Source: Cladopsammia gracilis (taxonomy: Eukaryota; Cnidaria; Anthozoa; Scleractinia; Dendrophylliidae). From it: a stretch of 64,000 nt of DNA. This document shows positions 12,048 to 27,000 of this stretch, piece after piece. The notes below the pieces were generated by a model, which was given only the letters and a program-made list of their open reading frames with translations, was not told the DNA's origin and searched no databases. How positions within the stretch are numbered: the stretch's first letter is position 1; each line of letters starts with the position of its first letter. Made by a program: the position numbers and the translations under genes. The DNA lies in assembly GCA_022457155.1 (NCBI GenBank), contig JAJGOT010000602.1, forward strand, positions 124,001 to 188,000, given 5' to 3'.

Positions 12048-15000
12048 ATGATAAATGAACCGTCTTTTTTTTCGAATATATGATATATTTTTAATAATAC
12101 AGATAGGGTAAACACGTAACAGCTTGCGCTGACAAACCAGTGGCCCTCAAGTAAATAAGTGCTTCAATGAGTTGGATAAGTGGATGGTCTTATACATGAG
12201 ACAACGTAAAAATTTCGACATAACTTTATACACACACCAAATGTCGACATAACGCTATACACACGCCAAATGTAGTCCAAACTTTAGAGGGCTGTCCAGT
12301 AATTTATGCATTCTTATTATTCTCTCAAGGTACTTGCAGCAGTTGCTATGCTGATTCCCGCTACATATTTGCCAAAACGGGCAAGACATGGGACATAAAC
12401 CAACAATTCTGTAAAAGTGAAGGAGGCGATTTAGTTTCCATCGAAACGCCTGGAGAATGGACGTACATCAATAATAAGATTCAAAAAATTAAACTCCGGC
12501 AACCAAACGAATGGCACATTGGTTTAAAAAAAGATGGGGACTGGAAGTGGGTAAACGGAGAACCGCTGACCATTGAAAAATGGCAAAAACGTCAGCCATC
12601 TGGAGACGGAAACGTCGCTATAATGGCCAAAAATTATCCACCTGGAAGTCAAGGGCTTTTTAACGATCTTGACCGAGATACTTGGAAACCTTATATTTGT
12701 GAAATACCCGTAGGTAAGTGGCTGAAGAGCGACAGAGGATTAAAACAATTTATCCTAATTTAAATAAGAATTTAAGTTACTTAAATATTTTCCATATATA
12801 GACTTTGATGAAGGATTTTGCTTATTGACTTCTCAAATTATAAGATCTACTCCTAGTTTATGATATCGTTTCTTTTAAATAATGATCATTTTATTGTTCC
12901 TTGGGTAGTTTGTGGTGATATAGGCTTTGGAGGTTATTAAAATTAACCATGGCATAATTTCTTTCTACATAGAGAAAACCACTGGGCAGCCTGCACCCCC
13001 GGTGTCACCATCAACGGGACAGCAAGGAGGTAATTTCTCTCATTAATGTTTCTTCTGCAATACTCAAACCATAAGCCTGCCTTTAAGAGCAATTAATAAT
13101 TCGCATTATCTTGCATTTCTAGTAAGCAAAGGTTTTGAATTTTAGGTTAGGAGAAAATCGGTACAATACTGAACCTACTTTGCCTGAATCAGTGATTGAA
13201 AAGCAATTGGCTTTAAACTAATTCGAGTATGATTAGGAAAAACAAATCACTATTGAGCAAGGGTGAGATAAACAGTTGCCTATTGTTTCACAAAACAAAG
13301 AACTATACAAGTTGAAATGGAATGTTGCCCGTATCTGACATTTGGCAAGTGATGATTATGTGGCTTGTTACGTTATGCTTAAAAAATACAATTTATATTG
13401 TATAGAGTCGTTGTTATTGAACTTTATTTTTGGACGCCGTGTTCATGTTACGTACTAAATTTCTGCTTACTAGTTTCACCTCTAGTTAATTAGTAGTCTC
13501 CCAAATTACAAATCGACTAGATAGCTATGTGTAGTGCCAAACGAAGGGTGTTTCTTGGTGTTGCGGAAGCCATTGTTGGTTAGCTTTTGTGTTGTGGTGT
13601 GGGTATTGTTCAGTGTCTTTTGAATCTTTTGTTTGACGTCATTTGGTGATCGCACCATCCGCAACACCAAGAAACTATCCAAACGAACGGCAACGTAAAT
13701 TACCGGCGAAAGGGGATGAGTTTAGAAACCAGAATATTTCCAGTCATCGAAGGATAAAAAGCACAGCATTTCCTTTTCCAATAGTTGCAACATTTCATTT
13801 TTAACAAAAACGAGTTGTACCATTTAGGTAAAATAAGCTCGATCGCTTGATCACTTGATTTTGTTAGTAATTCCGTAAACCAGTGCATAAGGCTTCGAGC
13901 TTTGGTGGACTTTAAACGCTACAGAAAGGCAAATGTTGTCGTTGAATGCGCGCTGCATTCCTTCGTGATTTATACTTTCGTTGTGATCTGCTGTGCATCT
14001 ATTATCATCTGTGTTCGAGCATGATTGTACCTTATTACTCTCCTTACTACTTTCCAGATTCCCTTAAGTCTCTTTTTAGGATTATGTTGAGCAATAAACG
14101 CCCTTTTGCGTTTTGAAAACGTTTTTACAGCAGGCGTTTTGAACGCAAAAGAAAACAGATGCAAAGAAATTTGGATCAACGAGCGTACATTGAAATATTT
14201 CAATCACGGAAGAATGTCAGTACTGCGCATTGATTTCAAAAATCATTACTGAGCATAACTTAAAAAAGTAAATTTGTAACGCAAAACGTTTTGCAATGTC
14301 AATGAAGCTTTCAGATAATATTTTGCACATCGGTAAGCATGCGTGGTTAACGTTTTAAAAAAATCCATCGAGCTGTTTCTCAGATTTTCGCAAAAGCGAT
14401 TAAAATCGAAAAATACCCAAAAATTGCACATGAAGCGATGTTAGGAAAATGGGAGTTCTCAAGATCGCAAAATAGTAAGTAAACAAAACTTTGAAGGTTT
14501 ACAAATATAACATCAAGCAACTTTTTGACACTATCATTAAGGAATTTCACAAAACCAGTGTTAATCTCTCGATCAATTTATAACTAGTACACAAATAATA
14601 AGGTTTGAAATGTTATTGCGATTTATTTAAATTCAAACATACAGAATTTTTTTTATTCTTGCAAAATATATATGCCATATACCATATTTTAAGATGTCTA
14701 TGCGGGATTTTCAATGCGAAATCTTAAACGTGTTAAATTTCACTTTGACTGATTTCTAAGTTTCTTGTTTATCGTCGTCATGGTAATATCGATTTTACCA
14801 GACAATATATATTGCCAAACTTCAATTCAAAACCAGTTACTGGTGAAAATTTCACGTTGATCTGACTTGGAGAAGACCGCTTAAAAGCCGACTGAAAAAT
14901 GTTGGTAGGGTCTCCAGAAAACTTTATCGAACCACCTTAAATGAATTAAAAACATTTCTTAGCGTTACACTAATAGGCATTGAGAACTGGGGTGACGTAA

Positions 15001-18000
15001 TGTTTTAAATTTGCTACCTCATACGTACCCTATTCCATTGAAAATGTGTCTCAACTTATTTTCAGAACGTATTAGTCTTCCGCCGATAGTATAGATTACC
15101 ATATTCGTGGAATCTTCTTAGCTTCCTCGAGGGCTCTCCAAACGTCACCCGAGTGCATCCATAACTCGAGAGATGCACAGCTAAAAGCATGAATCAATTC
15201 TTTTATAACTAGCGAAAGGAAAAGAAAACTTATTAATATTGATCGCAGTTTAAATGACCTTGGCGAAGCTGAATGAAAGTTCACCTTGGCAAAGCTCGGT
15301 TCAAACCGCGTGATCTGGAGAAAACGAACAAGCACAATTTTCTGAAAATGTCTCCTGATAATTGGCTTTAAAAAATGATATATTCCTTGAAAATGTCCCT
15401 AAAAATTGTTTCAAGCGGATTGGAACTGACAAATCTCACTACGCGGCTTAACTAAAACTTGCACCACGGGCTGTTTACCGCTGTTGCGTGCAAGCTTCGT
15501 CTAACTCAGTATGCTTAGTGGAGAAATGGTTCATCAACTGAAACGGAGACTCGCTGTGCAGCTCAAAGCCGCTGTTAATTGTAATGAACAGAGAACAATT
15601 TATGCTTTCTGTATGGATTGACTTCGGACTTGAAATGTGTAGTCTATTAAAAGGGTGCGGGTTCTTTAGCGAATGGTCCATGTCAAAACAGCAACAAGAA
15701 AAATTCAGGGGACTAAAAAATGTATTAATTTTGTTTGTAGTACTTTCAAATCTTATAGCTTTTCGCAATGTTCAGTCGCATGCTTTCCACTTGTTCAGTT
15801 TGTTTTTCAATTCTGAATTGAAGCCTATACAGACACGATTCTCTGCCATTTTACTGCTGTATTTCATTCTGTCTGTCGTTTTATAATAGGTAGAATTTCC
15901 GTAGAAAAACTCGGTTTGTGAAATTTTAGCGTAGTGTGGTCACGAGTAAACTTTTGTAAACATCGCGCTGCCCAAAAAAAAAACTGACATTAACAAGCTA
16001 AGTTTTTTGGCATTTTCATAAGTCAATGGCAATAAATTAATTATTAACTTTTGATTTTTGATACTTTTGCTTCCACCCGGATATTGTTTGTTTGATTGAT
16101 TGATTAATTGATTAGTTTTTCCACTAAATGGTTTTTAAAAAACTAATTACAATAAAGAATACAACAAATATTAACATGTATTACATTGCTAATTAAAAAC
16201 TATTAAGAAATTCCTTTAAATGTCTCTTAAATATTGGTAAACTATCACTTTCTGTTATTTCGCGTGGAAGGGAATTCCAGAAACTCGTTGCGCGGTATAG
16301 AAATGTGCGTTGCCCAGTTGCTGACTTATACACCAGAATGTTTAGGTTATTCTTATATCTGGTATTGCGGTCATGAACAGAAGCACGTGTCTTAAATCTA
16401 TTACATAGATAACTTGGGGCTAACCCCTTAACACATTTAAACGCTAAAACTCCAAGTATATACTTAAGAAAACTGGTCACGGGGAGCCACCTTAACTCTC
16501 TTAATACCGGTGTTATATGATCAAATTTCCGCTTTTCGGTAATAATTCTATCAGCAAAATTCTGAACTTTCTGCAGTTTTGAAATATTTTTCTTTGAAGT
16601 GTTAGACCACACCGTAGAACAGTAGTATAGCTTGCTAAACACTAAAGCATTTATAACCCGTTCTAATGTCTTAGCATCAAACAGATGCTTTACCCTATCA
16701 ATCTGACATAAGCTACCTATGCACGAGGACACAGTTTGGGAGACATGTTCATCATAGCTTAGAGTACTGTCCACCTGCAGGCCGAGTCCCGAGCAGAGCA
16801 TTTAAAACGCGTAGAATGTATTCCTTACGCGACTCTCCGCAGCTTCCGCCATCTTTTTTTTTTTGTTTGCGGAGGACGCGTTGCTCTGCGCGTGGGTCAT
16901 CCACGCCGATTATATTCTACTTATTTCTTACGAAAACGTGTCGCGAGGAAATTTCTTGACCCCGGTATTATTCTTTGACTGTCCCGTGAAACAACAAAAA
17001 GCTTAGACTGCTGATACGGATCCATATGAAGCTTAATTCTGAACTGGATATGCTTATTTTCAAACTGAAAATGGAATTAACATAGCAAATTAACATCTAC
17101 CATTTTAATTCCATTTACGGTTTACAAATAAGCGTATTCCGTTTACAAATATAATAAACCTGTGGGTTCCGTCCATTCGCCAACCAAATTGGTCACAACA
17201 AATTTAACATAACTCGTTCTATAAAACGTTCATCCTACTTCTCCAGCAAAATAAGCAACCAACAGTTTAGCAAGTAAGACGTTATTTGAATGACACTAGC
17301 GCCCACGTGCAAATTAATAGTAAGCAAGTGGTTCAGTGATACAAGCTGCTTATTTGTATTCGTTCTCTGCGACCAAAAAAAAAAAACAGAAATGTCAGAC
17401 GTTTTATAACATTTTTCAGTAAATTATTGAAGGTCGACCTTCTCCTCTTTCGAAATGGTGAGGCGGAAATAGAAACCCATATGATGCCCGATTTGGGGTG
17501 TCATCTCCATTGTACATTGCACATTATTATTATGTATTCTAATATATTCTATGTTAATGTATTTTATTTTATTGTCGTTCTTTTGTGTTCTAATATTCTA
17601 GTTTTGACAAAAGAAAGTGTTACCCTTCAATCGCACATAGTATAAAGAAACCCCTGGAGAAGTATTTTGTTAGTTGAAGCATAATGAAATGTCTTAATTT
17701 CGCTTGAAAGAGGGTTCTAGATTACCGCAAATTGAAAATTGACTACCAATCATTGAAAATAGCCTCCGAAGATAGCATTTTATCACGTGTCACTTTACAA
17801 AATATTCCACAATTCTTGGAGTTCTTTTGGCAGCCCGCTTAATAACTGTCAATTCAATTTATTAACTCCAGAGATTAGAATATTCATACTGGATCAGGAA
17901 GGGGCTTTCTTGTTCACATAATTGCTCCTTTCTGTTTTGCTTTTCTTGATGCAGGAATGTTATGTGGATCCACTTGCAATAGGCCATTTCCGAGTTGCTT

Positions 18001-21000
18001 TTTGTCTCGTCACGAGAGTGAGGCTTGGTGTGCAACCTTTCATGTGAAAATTAGTTTTGTTTACATGTGAATGAAAACTAATTTTCATATGAAAGGTTGT
18101 TCACCAAGCCTCGCTTTGATAACGAGACAAAAAGCAACTCGGAAATGGCCTATTCTATAGATGGTTTTCACTCACGTGACCTTCAGTCCTGTGGGACTCA
18201 AATGAAAAAGGCCATGGCGGCCATGTTGGTGTACATAACAAAAGAAGTTAATTACAATTCTTCTGTAGGTGTGCACCAACATGGCCGCTATGACGTAACG
18301 TGAAAACCACCTGTACGGTTGACTGTTTGGTTAACTGGCGAAATAAATACTACAAATTTATTCCTCGTATGTATTTGCATATTTAGAGGACTTTTCAGGG
18401 TGTTCCTTCGTGTTGCGGAAAATATTGTTGGTTAGCTATTGTGTTGTGTAGTGGGTATTGTTTAATTTCTTTTCAATCTTTTTTTTTTCTGTATTTTGTT
18501 TTACGTCATCGAAAACTCAGTAGCCCTAGCTTCTCTTAAAAGTAACCTGAAAAATTTCATTAGTAGTAATTATAAGTTTGTAGCGGAACTCTCGCCGGGC
18601 CGAAGGCCCGGCTGCGCAGCCCCATACTCATAGAACCCATGCTCGTTATTTTTCATGGTCATGGCTAGCGGAATGTTTCGCGGGCGCGTTGTCTGCCCGC
18701 CGAACGCCCGCCGTACGCAACCTCGTTCCCAGGGGCTTCCCGGTTTTCAAAATGGCAGTTCCGTACGCTTTGGGCTAGCTCGCGGGCTCGTATGACTTCG
18801 CAAAACATGCGCGTAGGACGTCATCATCATCTGGGATCTTATGTCACGTCAGCTGGGCCTGGGAAAACACTTTGATGTTTTGCTGTGTTTTACTACGCGG
18901 AGAAAACTGTTCATATTTTTCAAACAGTGGTCAAGACCGCATTTGAGGTTGCGTTACTCTGCAAATCAAGCGTTTTTGGAGGAATATAGAGCTAAGTGCT
19001 TATTTTAAACGTGATTTCGTTTTCAATTGAAGCTAGTACATCGTCGAAGCATAATTTTGTTTACAGCTAAACTCTTTTGAGTTTAATTCTTGTGCTTCCG
19101 ACCTTTTCACCTTAGTTTAAAAGCTTAATATCACTAATTTACTGTTCTATATTGTGCAATTTTGGCGTGCATTTAAAAAGGTTTCAATTTTGAATAATTA
19201 GGTGACATGATGAATGGGAGAAACATGACAGAAGAGGAGAAACGAAAGAAGAGAGAAAGAGAACGAGAACGACAAAGGGAACGGAGGAGAAACAGAACGG
19301 AAGAACAGCGTCAAGCAGAGCTTGAAAGAGACCGAGAACGGAGGAGAAAGAGAACGGAAGAACAGCGTCAAGCAGAGCTTGAAAGAGACCGAGAACGGAG
19401 GAGAAAGAGAACGGACGAACAGCGTCAAGCAGAGCTTGAAAGAGGCCGAGAAGTGAGGAGAAACAGAACGGAAGAACAGCGTCAAGCAGAACTTGAAAGT
19501 GACCGAGAACGGAGGAGAAACAGAACGGAAGAACAGCGTCAAGCAGAGCTTGAAAGAGACCGAGAACGGAGGAGAAACAGAACAGAAGAACAGCGTCAAG
19601 CAGAGCTTGAAAGAGACCGAGAACGACAAAGGGAAAGAAGGAGAAACAGAACGGAACAACAGCGTCAGACAGCGCTAGAGCGGCTTCGAGGAATGAGAAG
19701 TACTGAAGAAGAGCGTGAACGAGACCAAGAACGGCAACACGAAATAGAGAGCAACAGTATGGAGGTGCAGCCTGAAGCACATAGAGAATGCCAACAAGGT
19801 ACAGTAAATTCAGTTATTTTTTGTAGATTGACTCTGTCCTATTTAGTTAAGGTTAATTGACCAAATTTCTTAGATTTTTGCATTGTGTGTGAACCAAGCA
19901 TTGTGCCCCCCCCCCCCCCCCAAAAAAAAAAAAAGTAAAAATACACAGACATGCTTTTGTGTGCATTTGTCAATGTTTTGTACAAATGACGGGGAAACAT
20001 GCTACATGTGTTACAATCAGTATTATAGGCATTAAACAAAGTTAAGAAATCACTCTCAAATCAAAATATTATATCCTCGAGAATTGCTTTATTTGAAAAT
20101 AATCTACTCATGATGACACTTTTTCAGATCAATTCATGTCAAAATAGCCAAATTTGTTTTATTATGACATTTACATGTAATAATTGCCTCCAATTTACAA
20201 ATTTCTCAACCAGTCCTAAAATTTGGATTCTCTACCTACAATAATTACCTATACACCGTATATCAAGCTTTCCTACCTTTAAGAAAAAGTTGTTAGAGTT
20301 TTTTATAAAATAGTCCTGAATTGACCAAGGTCATGCACAGCACTCTTTTGTTAATATAATGACATTCAAGGTTGCTTCTTCCATAAGCCCGATGATTTGT
20401 GGAGGTCTGTTCAGCAGAAAACAATGCTGTAACTGATATATACATTTTGACAAGGCAAATAAATTATTGATTGACGCAGTGCGCTGCGGGACAGCTAATC
20501 TCTGAACCTTTTTACAGCTGATTTGTCATATGTAACCACAAAAATTGAGGTTCAGGGATGAAAAATCAATTTCTTGTTTTATTCTCCCTAACCTCGGAGC
20601 CAAGTTAGAATTTTGATATATTGAAATTGGCCTATGATATCACAACAGAGATGCAGTTCTTAATTTTTTGTGGTGTTGGGAGTATTCAGAGTCATGCAAT
20701 GCCCCTCTTGGTTAGTTTTGAAAGTGATGTTAAGTGGACTGTTTTTAAAAAGATATGATTTCATCTGTTGTGTAAACATCAAAATTACATGGCTTACTTG
20801 TATTTATGCAAATTTGACAAGATCATTCATTCATTCATTTATTTGTCATTAATCACAAATACAACAACTGTATACAGAAATTTATAATACATGTACATTA
20901 ACAATAAAATACATTATTATATACATACTGAGATTTACACACCAGAAAACTATGAGATAAAAATCGTCCCTTCACGTATGACAAGCCATCCTATTGGTCA

Positions 21001-24000
21001 TACGATTTTCCTCACTTGTGAAGAATATTGTATGACAATCAGAATCGCGATACGACATTTTTCACTAGTGACAAAAATCGTACACGGGAATTCCCGCCAT
21101 TCAGTATGCCTTCGCCCTACTTGAAGGCCTCGAAGAAATTCATTCATGGCGACAAAAGGGTTTAAAGTTCCATCACTTCAATGAAAAATGCAGATTTCTG
21201 CGGACCTAAAGAAAAGAACTTTAACAGATTTTGCTGAAAGGGAAAATCTTCGTTTAACAGGAGAAAGAATAAGGCTAAAAAAAGCAATTAAATCGCCAAA
21301 CGTGCAAGCAAGTTTCAACTCTCGCCATTTGTTGTTATCAAAGAGGCAAAAACGTCAAAACACAGGTACGCAAACTTGCTTTGTTTTTGTCGTAAAGTGT
21401 CTTATTATGTATAGTCTTGTTATAGTTTTGGAAAAAATATTGTCATGGTTATTTTTGTTAGATGTGTGAATTCGGTGAATTTTTCCACTTGAAAGTTGAG
21501 TCTGACAATAAACCAAGAACCCTTCTACTAAAGTGTTGATAATTTAATCGTTTCGTCTTGTTTTTCTGTTGTGTAAATCTCAGTATGCATATAATAAACA
21601 AATTACTTCACGGTTCGTTCGCTTGTACGATTTTTATTCACTCGTTGGAAAGAATCACAAACTCACTCGCTCGCAAAGCCTCGGTCGTTCGTTTGTGATT
21701 CTTCCCAACTCGTGAATAAAAATTGTACAGGCTCACCAACCGTAAAGTAACCTCTATTTATTCACTAAATTATTTACAAAATCTAATGTTTAAAGTGGTT
21801 ATTGCAAGGAAGCCATAGAAGCTGGGGGCTCATAAACTATAGGCTTCCTTAATCCGAATACTCCTTAGTAATTATACTGTTCACTTAGAATCTGTTTGAA
21901 ATGTTACCTATAGTGAAAATTAGCATGGAATTAGCTGTTAGAATCGAAACAAGATGCGTATTCGTAAAATAGTGGCAATAAACACAACACAGCAAAGATA
22001 AACGATAAAGTTAGTACATTGACCTTTGTGTGTTTTGAGTTTCACTTCAGTAAACCCGGTGGCGAATGCTCACTGTGTATCAAAATTACTTTTTTTGGCC
22101 ATTCAGTGGTGAAAAAAGTAACAACAATGACTTCATTTTCAGCCCTTGCTGTTTTTGACTGGCCGGAATGGTATTAAACCAAGCAGCTCGAATGTCTAGG
22201 CTACTCGTTGGAAAATTTTCACGAGCCGTTTGATTCGCTTAGATAGTTTCAGATGATATTATTCTGCTTGATGTGTTTCCTTTTGTTTGTCAAGTTTTCC
22301 GATCAAAATCTCTTGGGTATTGTGATCTACAGTGGAACCCCGCCTTACGGTCACCTCGTTATTACGGTCACCTTTTTTTGTCCCGGCAAAACGCTCACAC
22401 ATTTCCATATAATAAAACCCTGTTAATGCGGCCACCCCGTTAATACGGCCAATGGCCACATTCTGAAATCCCAACCTGTATAATCCTTTATAATTTTACC
22501 CCATTAATACGGCCAATGGCCACATTCTGAAATCCCAACCTGTATAATCCTTTATAATTTTACCCTGTTAATACGGCCACTCGAACCAAATTAATGCATT
22601 AATTATTGACTAAAGAAAACAAATACTGTACAGTACTTGAGAAACAAAACTGTATTTATTCACAATGCCTGTAACTTGTCATGTCATTGACCTCTGTCGT
22701 TTATGTAATCAAACAACAATTTACTTTCCTGTCATGAAAAAAAAACATAGACCAGTCATGAAATTTAACCCTGCCCCGTTAATACGGCCAAATTTTCATG
22801 GCCCGTTGGTGACTGTATTAACGGGGTTCCACTGTACTACCAAACAATAAAAGACAACAAAGGCAATTAAGAGCACGACGATGCGGACATTGAAGAACGC
22901 ATGTTTCTCTTGGTTTCATCTCAGTTTCGTCTAGTGCTTCGTTCATTCCTCTCGAGGTGGATGCACTGGCAAACCTCTTGCAGAACAAGCGCATCGCCCT
23001 CATGAAACCTGCAGTCGATGTAGATATGATTTCAGGCGGTACTGTATACGTATATTAGGCCTGAATCGCACTTGGGACAATTTTGTGCATTTTTATCAAA
23101 TTTCAATTTATGTAAGTGTCTGACTTGGCAAGTGCAACCTAAACTTTTCAGAGAAACGAACTGGGCAGACAAATAAAACTTTAAAAACAGTGGCGCCCGC
23201 TGATTGGTCCACGTTGCACATGCAATTTATTCGTCATTATAACGGAAAGTCAACGCTTAGACAAGTGCGACCTACTTTTGCCAAGTCGAAGAAGTTTAGA
23301 CAAAACAGCCAAAACTTCAAAGGAGCCGAAGTCCTGCTTTCTGCCACAACAACACGCCTGTCTGCTACATTCGAATGCACCCAGGGATCCAGATAACAAT
23401 GTGTTCTTGATTAACCATTGTACTCTTCTTTGAGAAAAACAAATCAATGTGCAGCATGTTTCCTTTTATTCATATTTATCACAGCAAACAAATGGCAGTG
23501 TGCAAAAACAATTTTATCACTAAAAGTAGAAAAACCCTTGAAAAGGCTTAGAAATTAAAAAAAATACTTTGCGTTATTTTGGGATCGAATCATGTTTAGC
23601 GGTGTTCAATGACAGTACTGAGTAATATTGCAAAAAAAGTGGGGAAAACAAGCCAGTTTCATACCGCATAAAATACATACTAATGAGATTTAAAGCCACG
23701 TGTGCTTTCAAAAGGCTTGATGCTCAGATTGAAAGACGAAGTGCTCCACACCTTTACAATTGTTTCCATACCGTTATGTGCACTTTTCTTATTGTCTTGC
23801 AAATTTTAGCTCGGAAATTGACATGTTGTCTTGGACAATTTTGTATGCCAATTTCTGTCAAATTTGTCACAGACAATTCGGAAGTTGTCCGCAAGTGCGA
23901 TTCAGGCTTTACTAAGACCAACTGATTAAAAAAATGCATGCATGTGTCCATTAGCATAAATTATGTAATTCATTATCCATGAATTAAAAACACTGCCCTT

Positions 24001-27000
24001 TCTCTATTACCTGATTCTTAATCGGGGCCCATCAATTTAAAGCTTTAGAAAAATAATAACAAATTAAACCAAAATTGGCAAAACGCAAATAAGTAAGCAA
24101 GCTATTTATGGACAGTATACATAATTAGCAAATTAGCAAAGTGGTAAATAAGAGTCCACATCACGGAAAACCGGTGGAAATCTGTTTTTTTACCACAATA
24201 TTCAGAAAAAAAGACAACAAAAAATCAAACTTTCGTTACAAAACGTGATGCATTGCGTGATGTTAGCGTCAGCACCGTTGTCTGCACTCTCATTTACCAC
24301 CCGAATCGACCAATCAGATTGCGAGATTACCGGCAAGTGTGGTAAAAGTGTATATTTTCTTCATTAGGGGAAGCAATTAATCAAGAGCGGGAAAGAGAAG
24401 AAATTGAAAGTGGTGTTGGTGATGTGTCGCAACAGCATTGCCATGGACAATTTCCCATATCATCACCAACAATTTCATCTGTGACACATGCAGACCAGCA
24501 GCTTGGTGAGGAAAATGTTGGACCTATTCGCATAGAAGATGGAGGAGTAAGTATAATTGAGCCACTATCTCTTTTAGACAGGGCGCGTGCAGTAGGCATA
24601 ACATACGAGCATGCAAAATCAGGCGAAGAAGAAACTCCAGATGAACGCAGGAAAAGAGAGAGGAGAAATTTGCGAAGAATTGCAAAAGAGGAGAAAAGGT
24701 TGAGAGAAGTTATCCAGGATCTGCCTCCACCACCACCCGCAGGATCGACCGAGCAAGAAAATCATGCTTATTGTGCCATTCGCGCTTTTGAACTTGACCA
24801 GTTATGCTACAGATTTAGCTTCTGTGAAGTGTGCAAAGAAAGGCGTTTAACAAATAAAGCAACTAGAACTGAAGATTTGTGCGATCGTTGTAGAAAAGAT
24901 AAAAATCCACAAAGATTTTGGTCTGCTGACAACAATATGGATCCAGGATGTGTTCCGGATGAGCTCAGTAATTTGACTGATGCAGAGCAGATGCTTATAG
25001 CCAGAATTGCTCCAACAATACACGTCCATTTGTTGAAGCATGGTGGGATTGCTGCAAAGGGTCACTGCATCGCATTCCCTCAGGCTGTTCAGGAACCAGC
25101 AACAATTCTTCCACGATTACCATCGGACATAGACATCATTCGAGTGCGCCGACAAGGAAAAAACGACACCCATAAAGACTTCAGAGTCAGACGGCGACGT
25201 GTAGAAGAAGCACTCCGTTGGTTGCAGGCAAACAACATCAGCTACGCTGACATTGTTATTGATGATTCTCGCATCAATGCCTTACCTTGTGATGGAGAAT
25301 TGCCAAATCTGAGAACGGTGGAGTTTTCTAGTGCTCAACATATGGATGACAGAGGGCCAGCCCCACACCAAGTAGACCCTGGAGATGTAGACACTGAAGA
25401 TGACTCCACTGTCTCAGGAATTCTTCTCCCGGAGCCAGGAGTGAATGTGGAAGAACAGATACGGTCTACAGTGAACCAGCTAGCAACCGATACTGGACCA
25501 CCTAATGATAACAGTGCAACCCGATCAGCAGAACGCCCTGTAATCCCATGGCCCACGACAAACTCCACTCCAGCATCAGAGTTCACAACACCATACTTCT
25601 TCACTATGGCTTTTCCTTGCTTGTTCCCAACTGGTCAGGGCGATTTTCATATAAACCGTCCAAGAACGTGTACATGTCTTCACGAGTGGGCAGAACATTT
25701 GCTGTGGTACCAAGATGGGCGGTTTGCCAAGCACAAAGTATGGAAATTTGTCGTGCACAACATGATCATGAGGAAACGTGCACTAGAACAGAGCAGATAC
25801 TTTGTTGATCAACAACTCGGAGACCCACACATCACTGTGGCCGACCTGCAAGAACGTTTTGCCAGGGGTGACACTACCGTTGTGAACAGGCTACTGTACT
25901 TTGGTGCAAGTCTCCGTGGCACCTCACAGTATTGGGAACAAAGACGCAGAGAGCTTCGAGCTTTGATACAGTTTATGGTCAACGAAAAGCTTGGCCTGCC
26001 ATCATTTTTCATGACTGGAAGCTGTGCAGAATTCTACTTCCCTCCCCTAAGAAGACTTCTGGAGCAGTACATTGTGCAGACCACTGGTAAAACAGTTGAT
26101 CTGCAAGAAGACAGCAATGCACGGTTCAAGGCAGTTCAAGAGAACACTCATGTTGTGGTAAGTTACTTTGATATGCGCACTCAGGCATACCATGACAAGG
26201 TGGTGAAGCCCGTGTTTGGTGTTACTGACTACTGGTACCGATATGAATTTGCCAAATCCCGTGGACAAATTCATTGGCATCAGCTGAGCTGGAGACATGA
26301 CAGACAACCCCACCAGCTTCTCCATGAAGCTATAGAACAAGGGTGTGATACAGACGAATATACTTCTCGGCTGAGTCAGTGGGCAGAACAAAACTTTGAC
26401 ATGACGGCATCACATCCAGCTGGTAATGATGAGAATGGAGAGCCAAGGAAGGAATTTTGGCCACCACCTGAGGGAACAGCAGAACCTTTACCAAATGAAG
26501 AAGATCCATTAATCAAGATGCTTATGGATATTGCATCAACACAAGATGCAGTGCTTGAAGATCATCTGCAGTTGGTAAATCGTGTTGGAATTCATGCCTG
26601 CTCCGATTACTGTTTGAGAACTCCTCGTCACCCAGGACCTGGTTTGCAACCAAAAGAACGTGTGTGTCGCATGGAGTTTGGATCAGAGTTTAACCGCGGC
26701 AAGGAACCTCGTACTACTCCAGAGATTGTCAATGACCGTAATGGAGCTTCTCGCCTTGAGCTACCACGAGATCATCCGCGTGTAATACAGCACTCACGAT
26801 ATCACCTGCAAGCATGGAGGGCTAACTGTGACATGAGCTTGATATTGTCCAAGTCTGATCCCGACAGCCCCAGTACAGATGAAATCATTGGCGTCACTGA
26901 CTATGTGTGCGGATATGCTTGCAAGGGCAATGAACCAACAGGGGCAACTGTAGACCTTTTCAAGGACATGCTTAATGCTGTTGATGTAGCTGATGAGGTG

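Larger units (their letters stand above)
10655..12329. other. Intron 1 right part: AT-rich repeats
   Basis: No gene. There are repeated (AAT)n arrays at about 10742-10790, 11004-11110, 11266-11292 and 11983-12045. A direct repeat of about 100 bp lies at 11313-11420 and 11448-11550 (AACAAAGCTAACTAAAAAAT...). An inverted repeat of about 42 bp (11585-11627 / 12053-12092) shares a CGAATATATGATATAT core. Confidence 0.6.
19799..24367. other. Intron of Helitron gene, with nested elements
   Basis: The intron is 4.57 kb. It contains a foldback element (21603-21750), a pogo-like element (22330-22834) and a TIR element (23059-23909). A short + strand frame at 21188-21365 ends at a possible donor (CACAG|GTACGC) but is not recognisable. 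A C14 followed by A-rich run is at about 19907-19934. Confidence 0.6.

Noticed and set aside
15475..15886. Overlapping ~100-codon frames on both strands
   Set aside because: Mutually overlapping, no recognisable protein, and inside intron 3.
19184..19780. Long - strand open frames (about 198 and 153 codons, Phe/Leu/Ser-rich)
   Set aside because: They are the reverse reading of the 57-bp coding tandem repeat of the Helitron exon; composition mirrors the repeat and no family is recognised.
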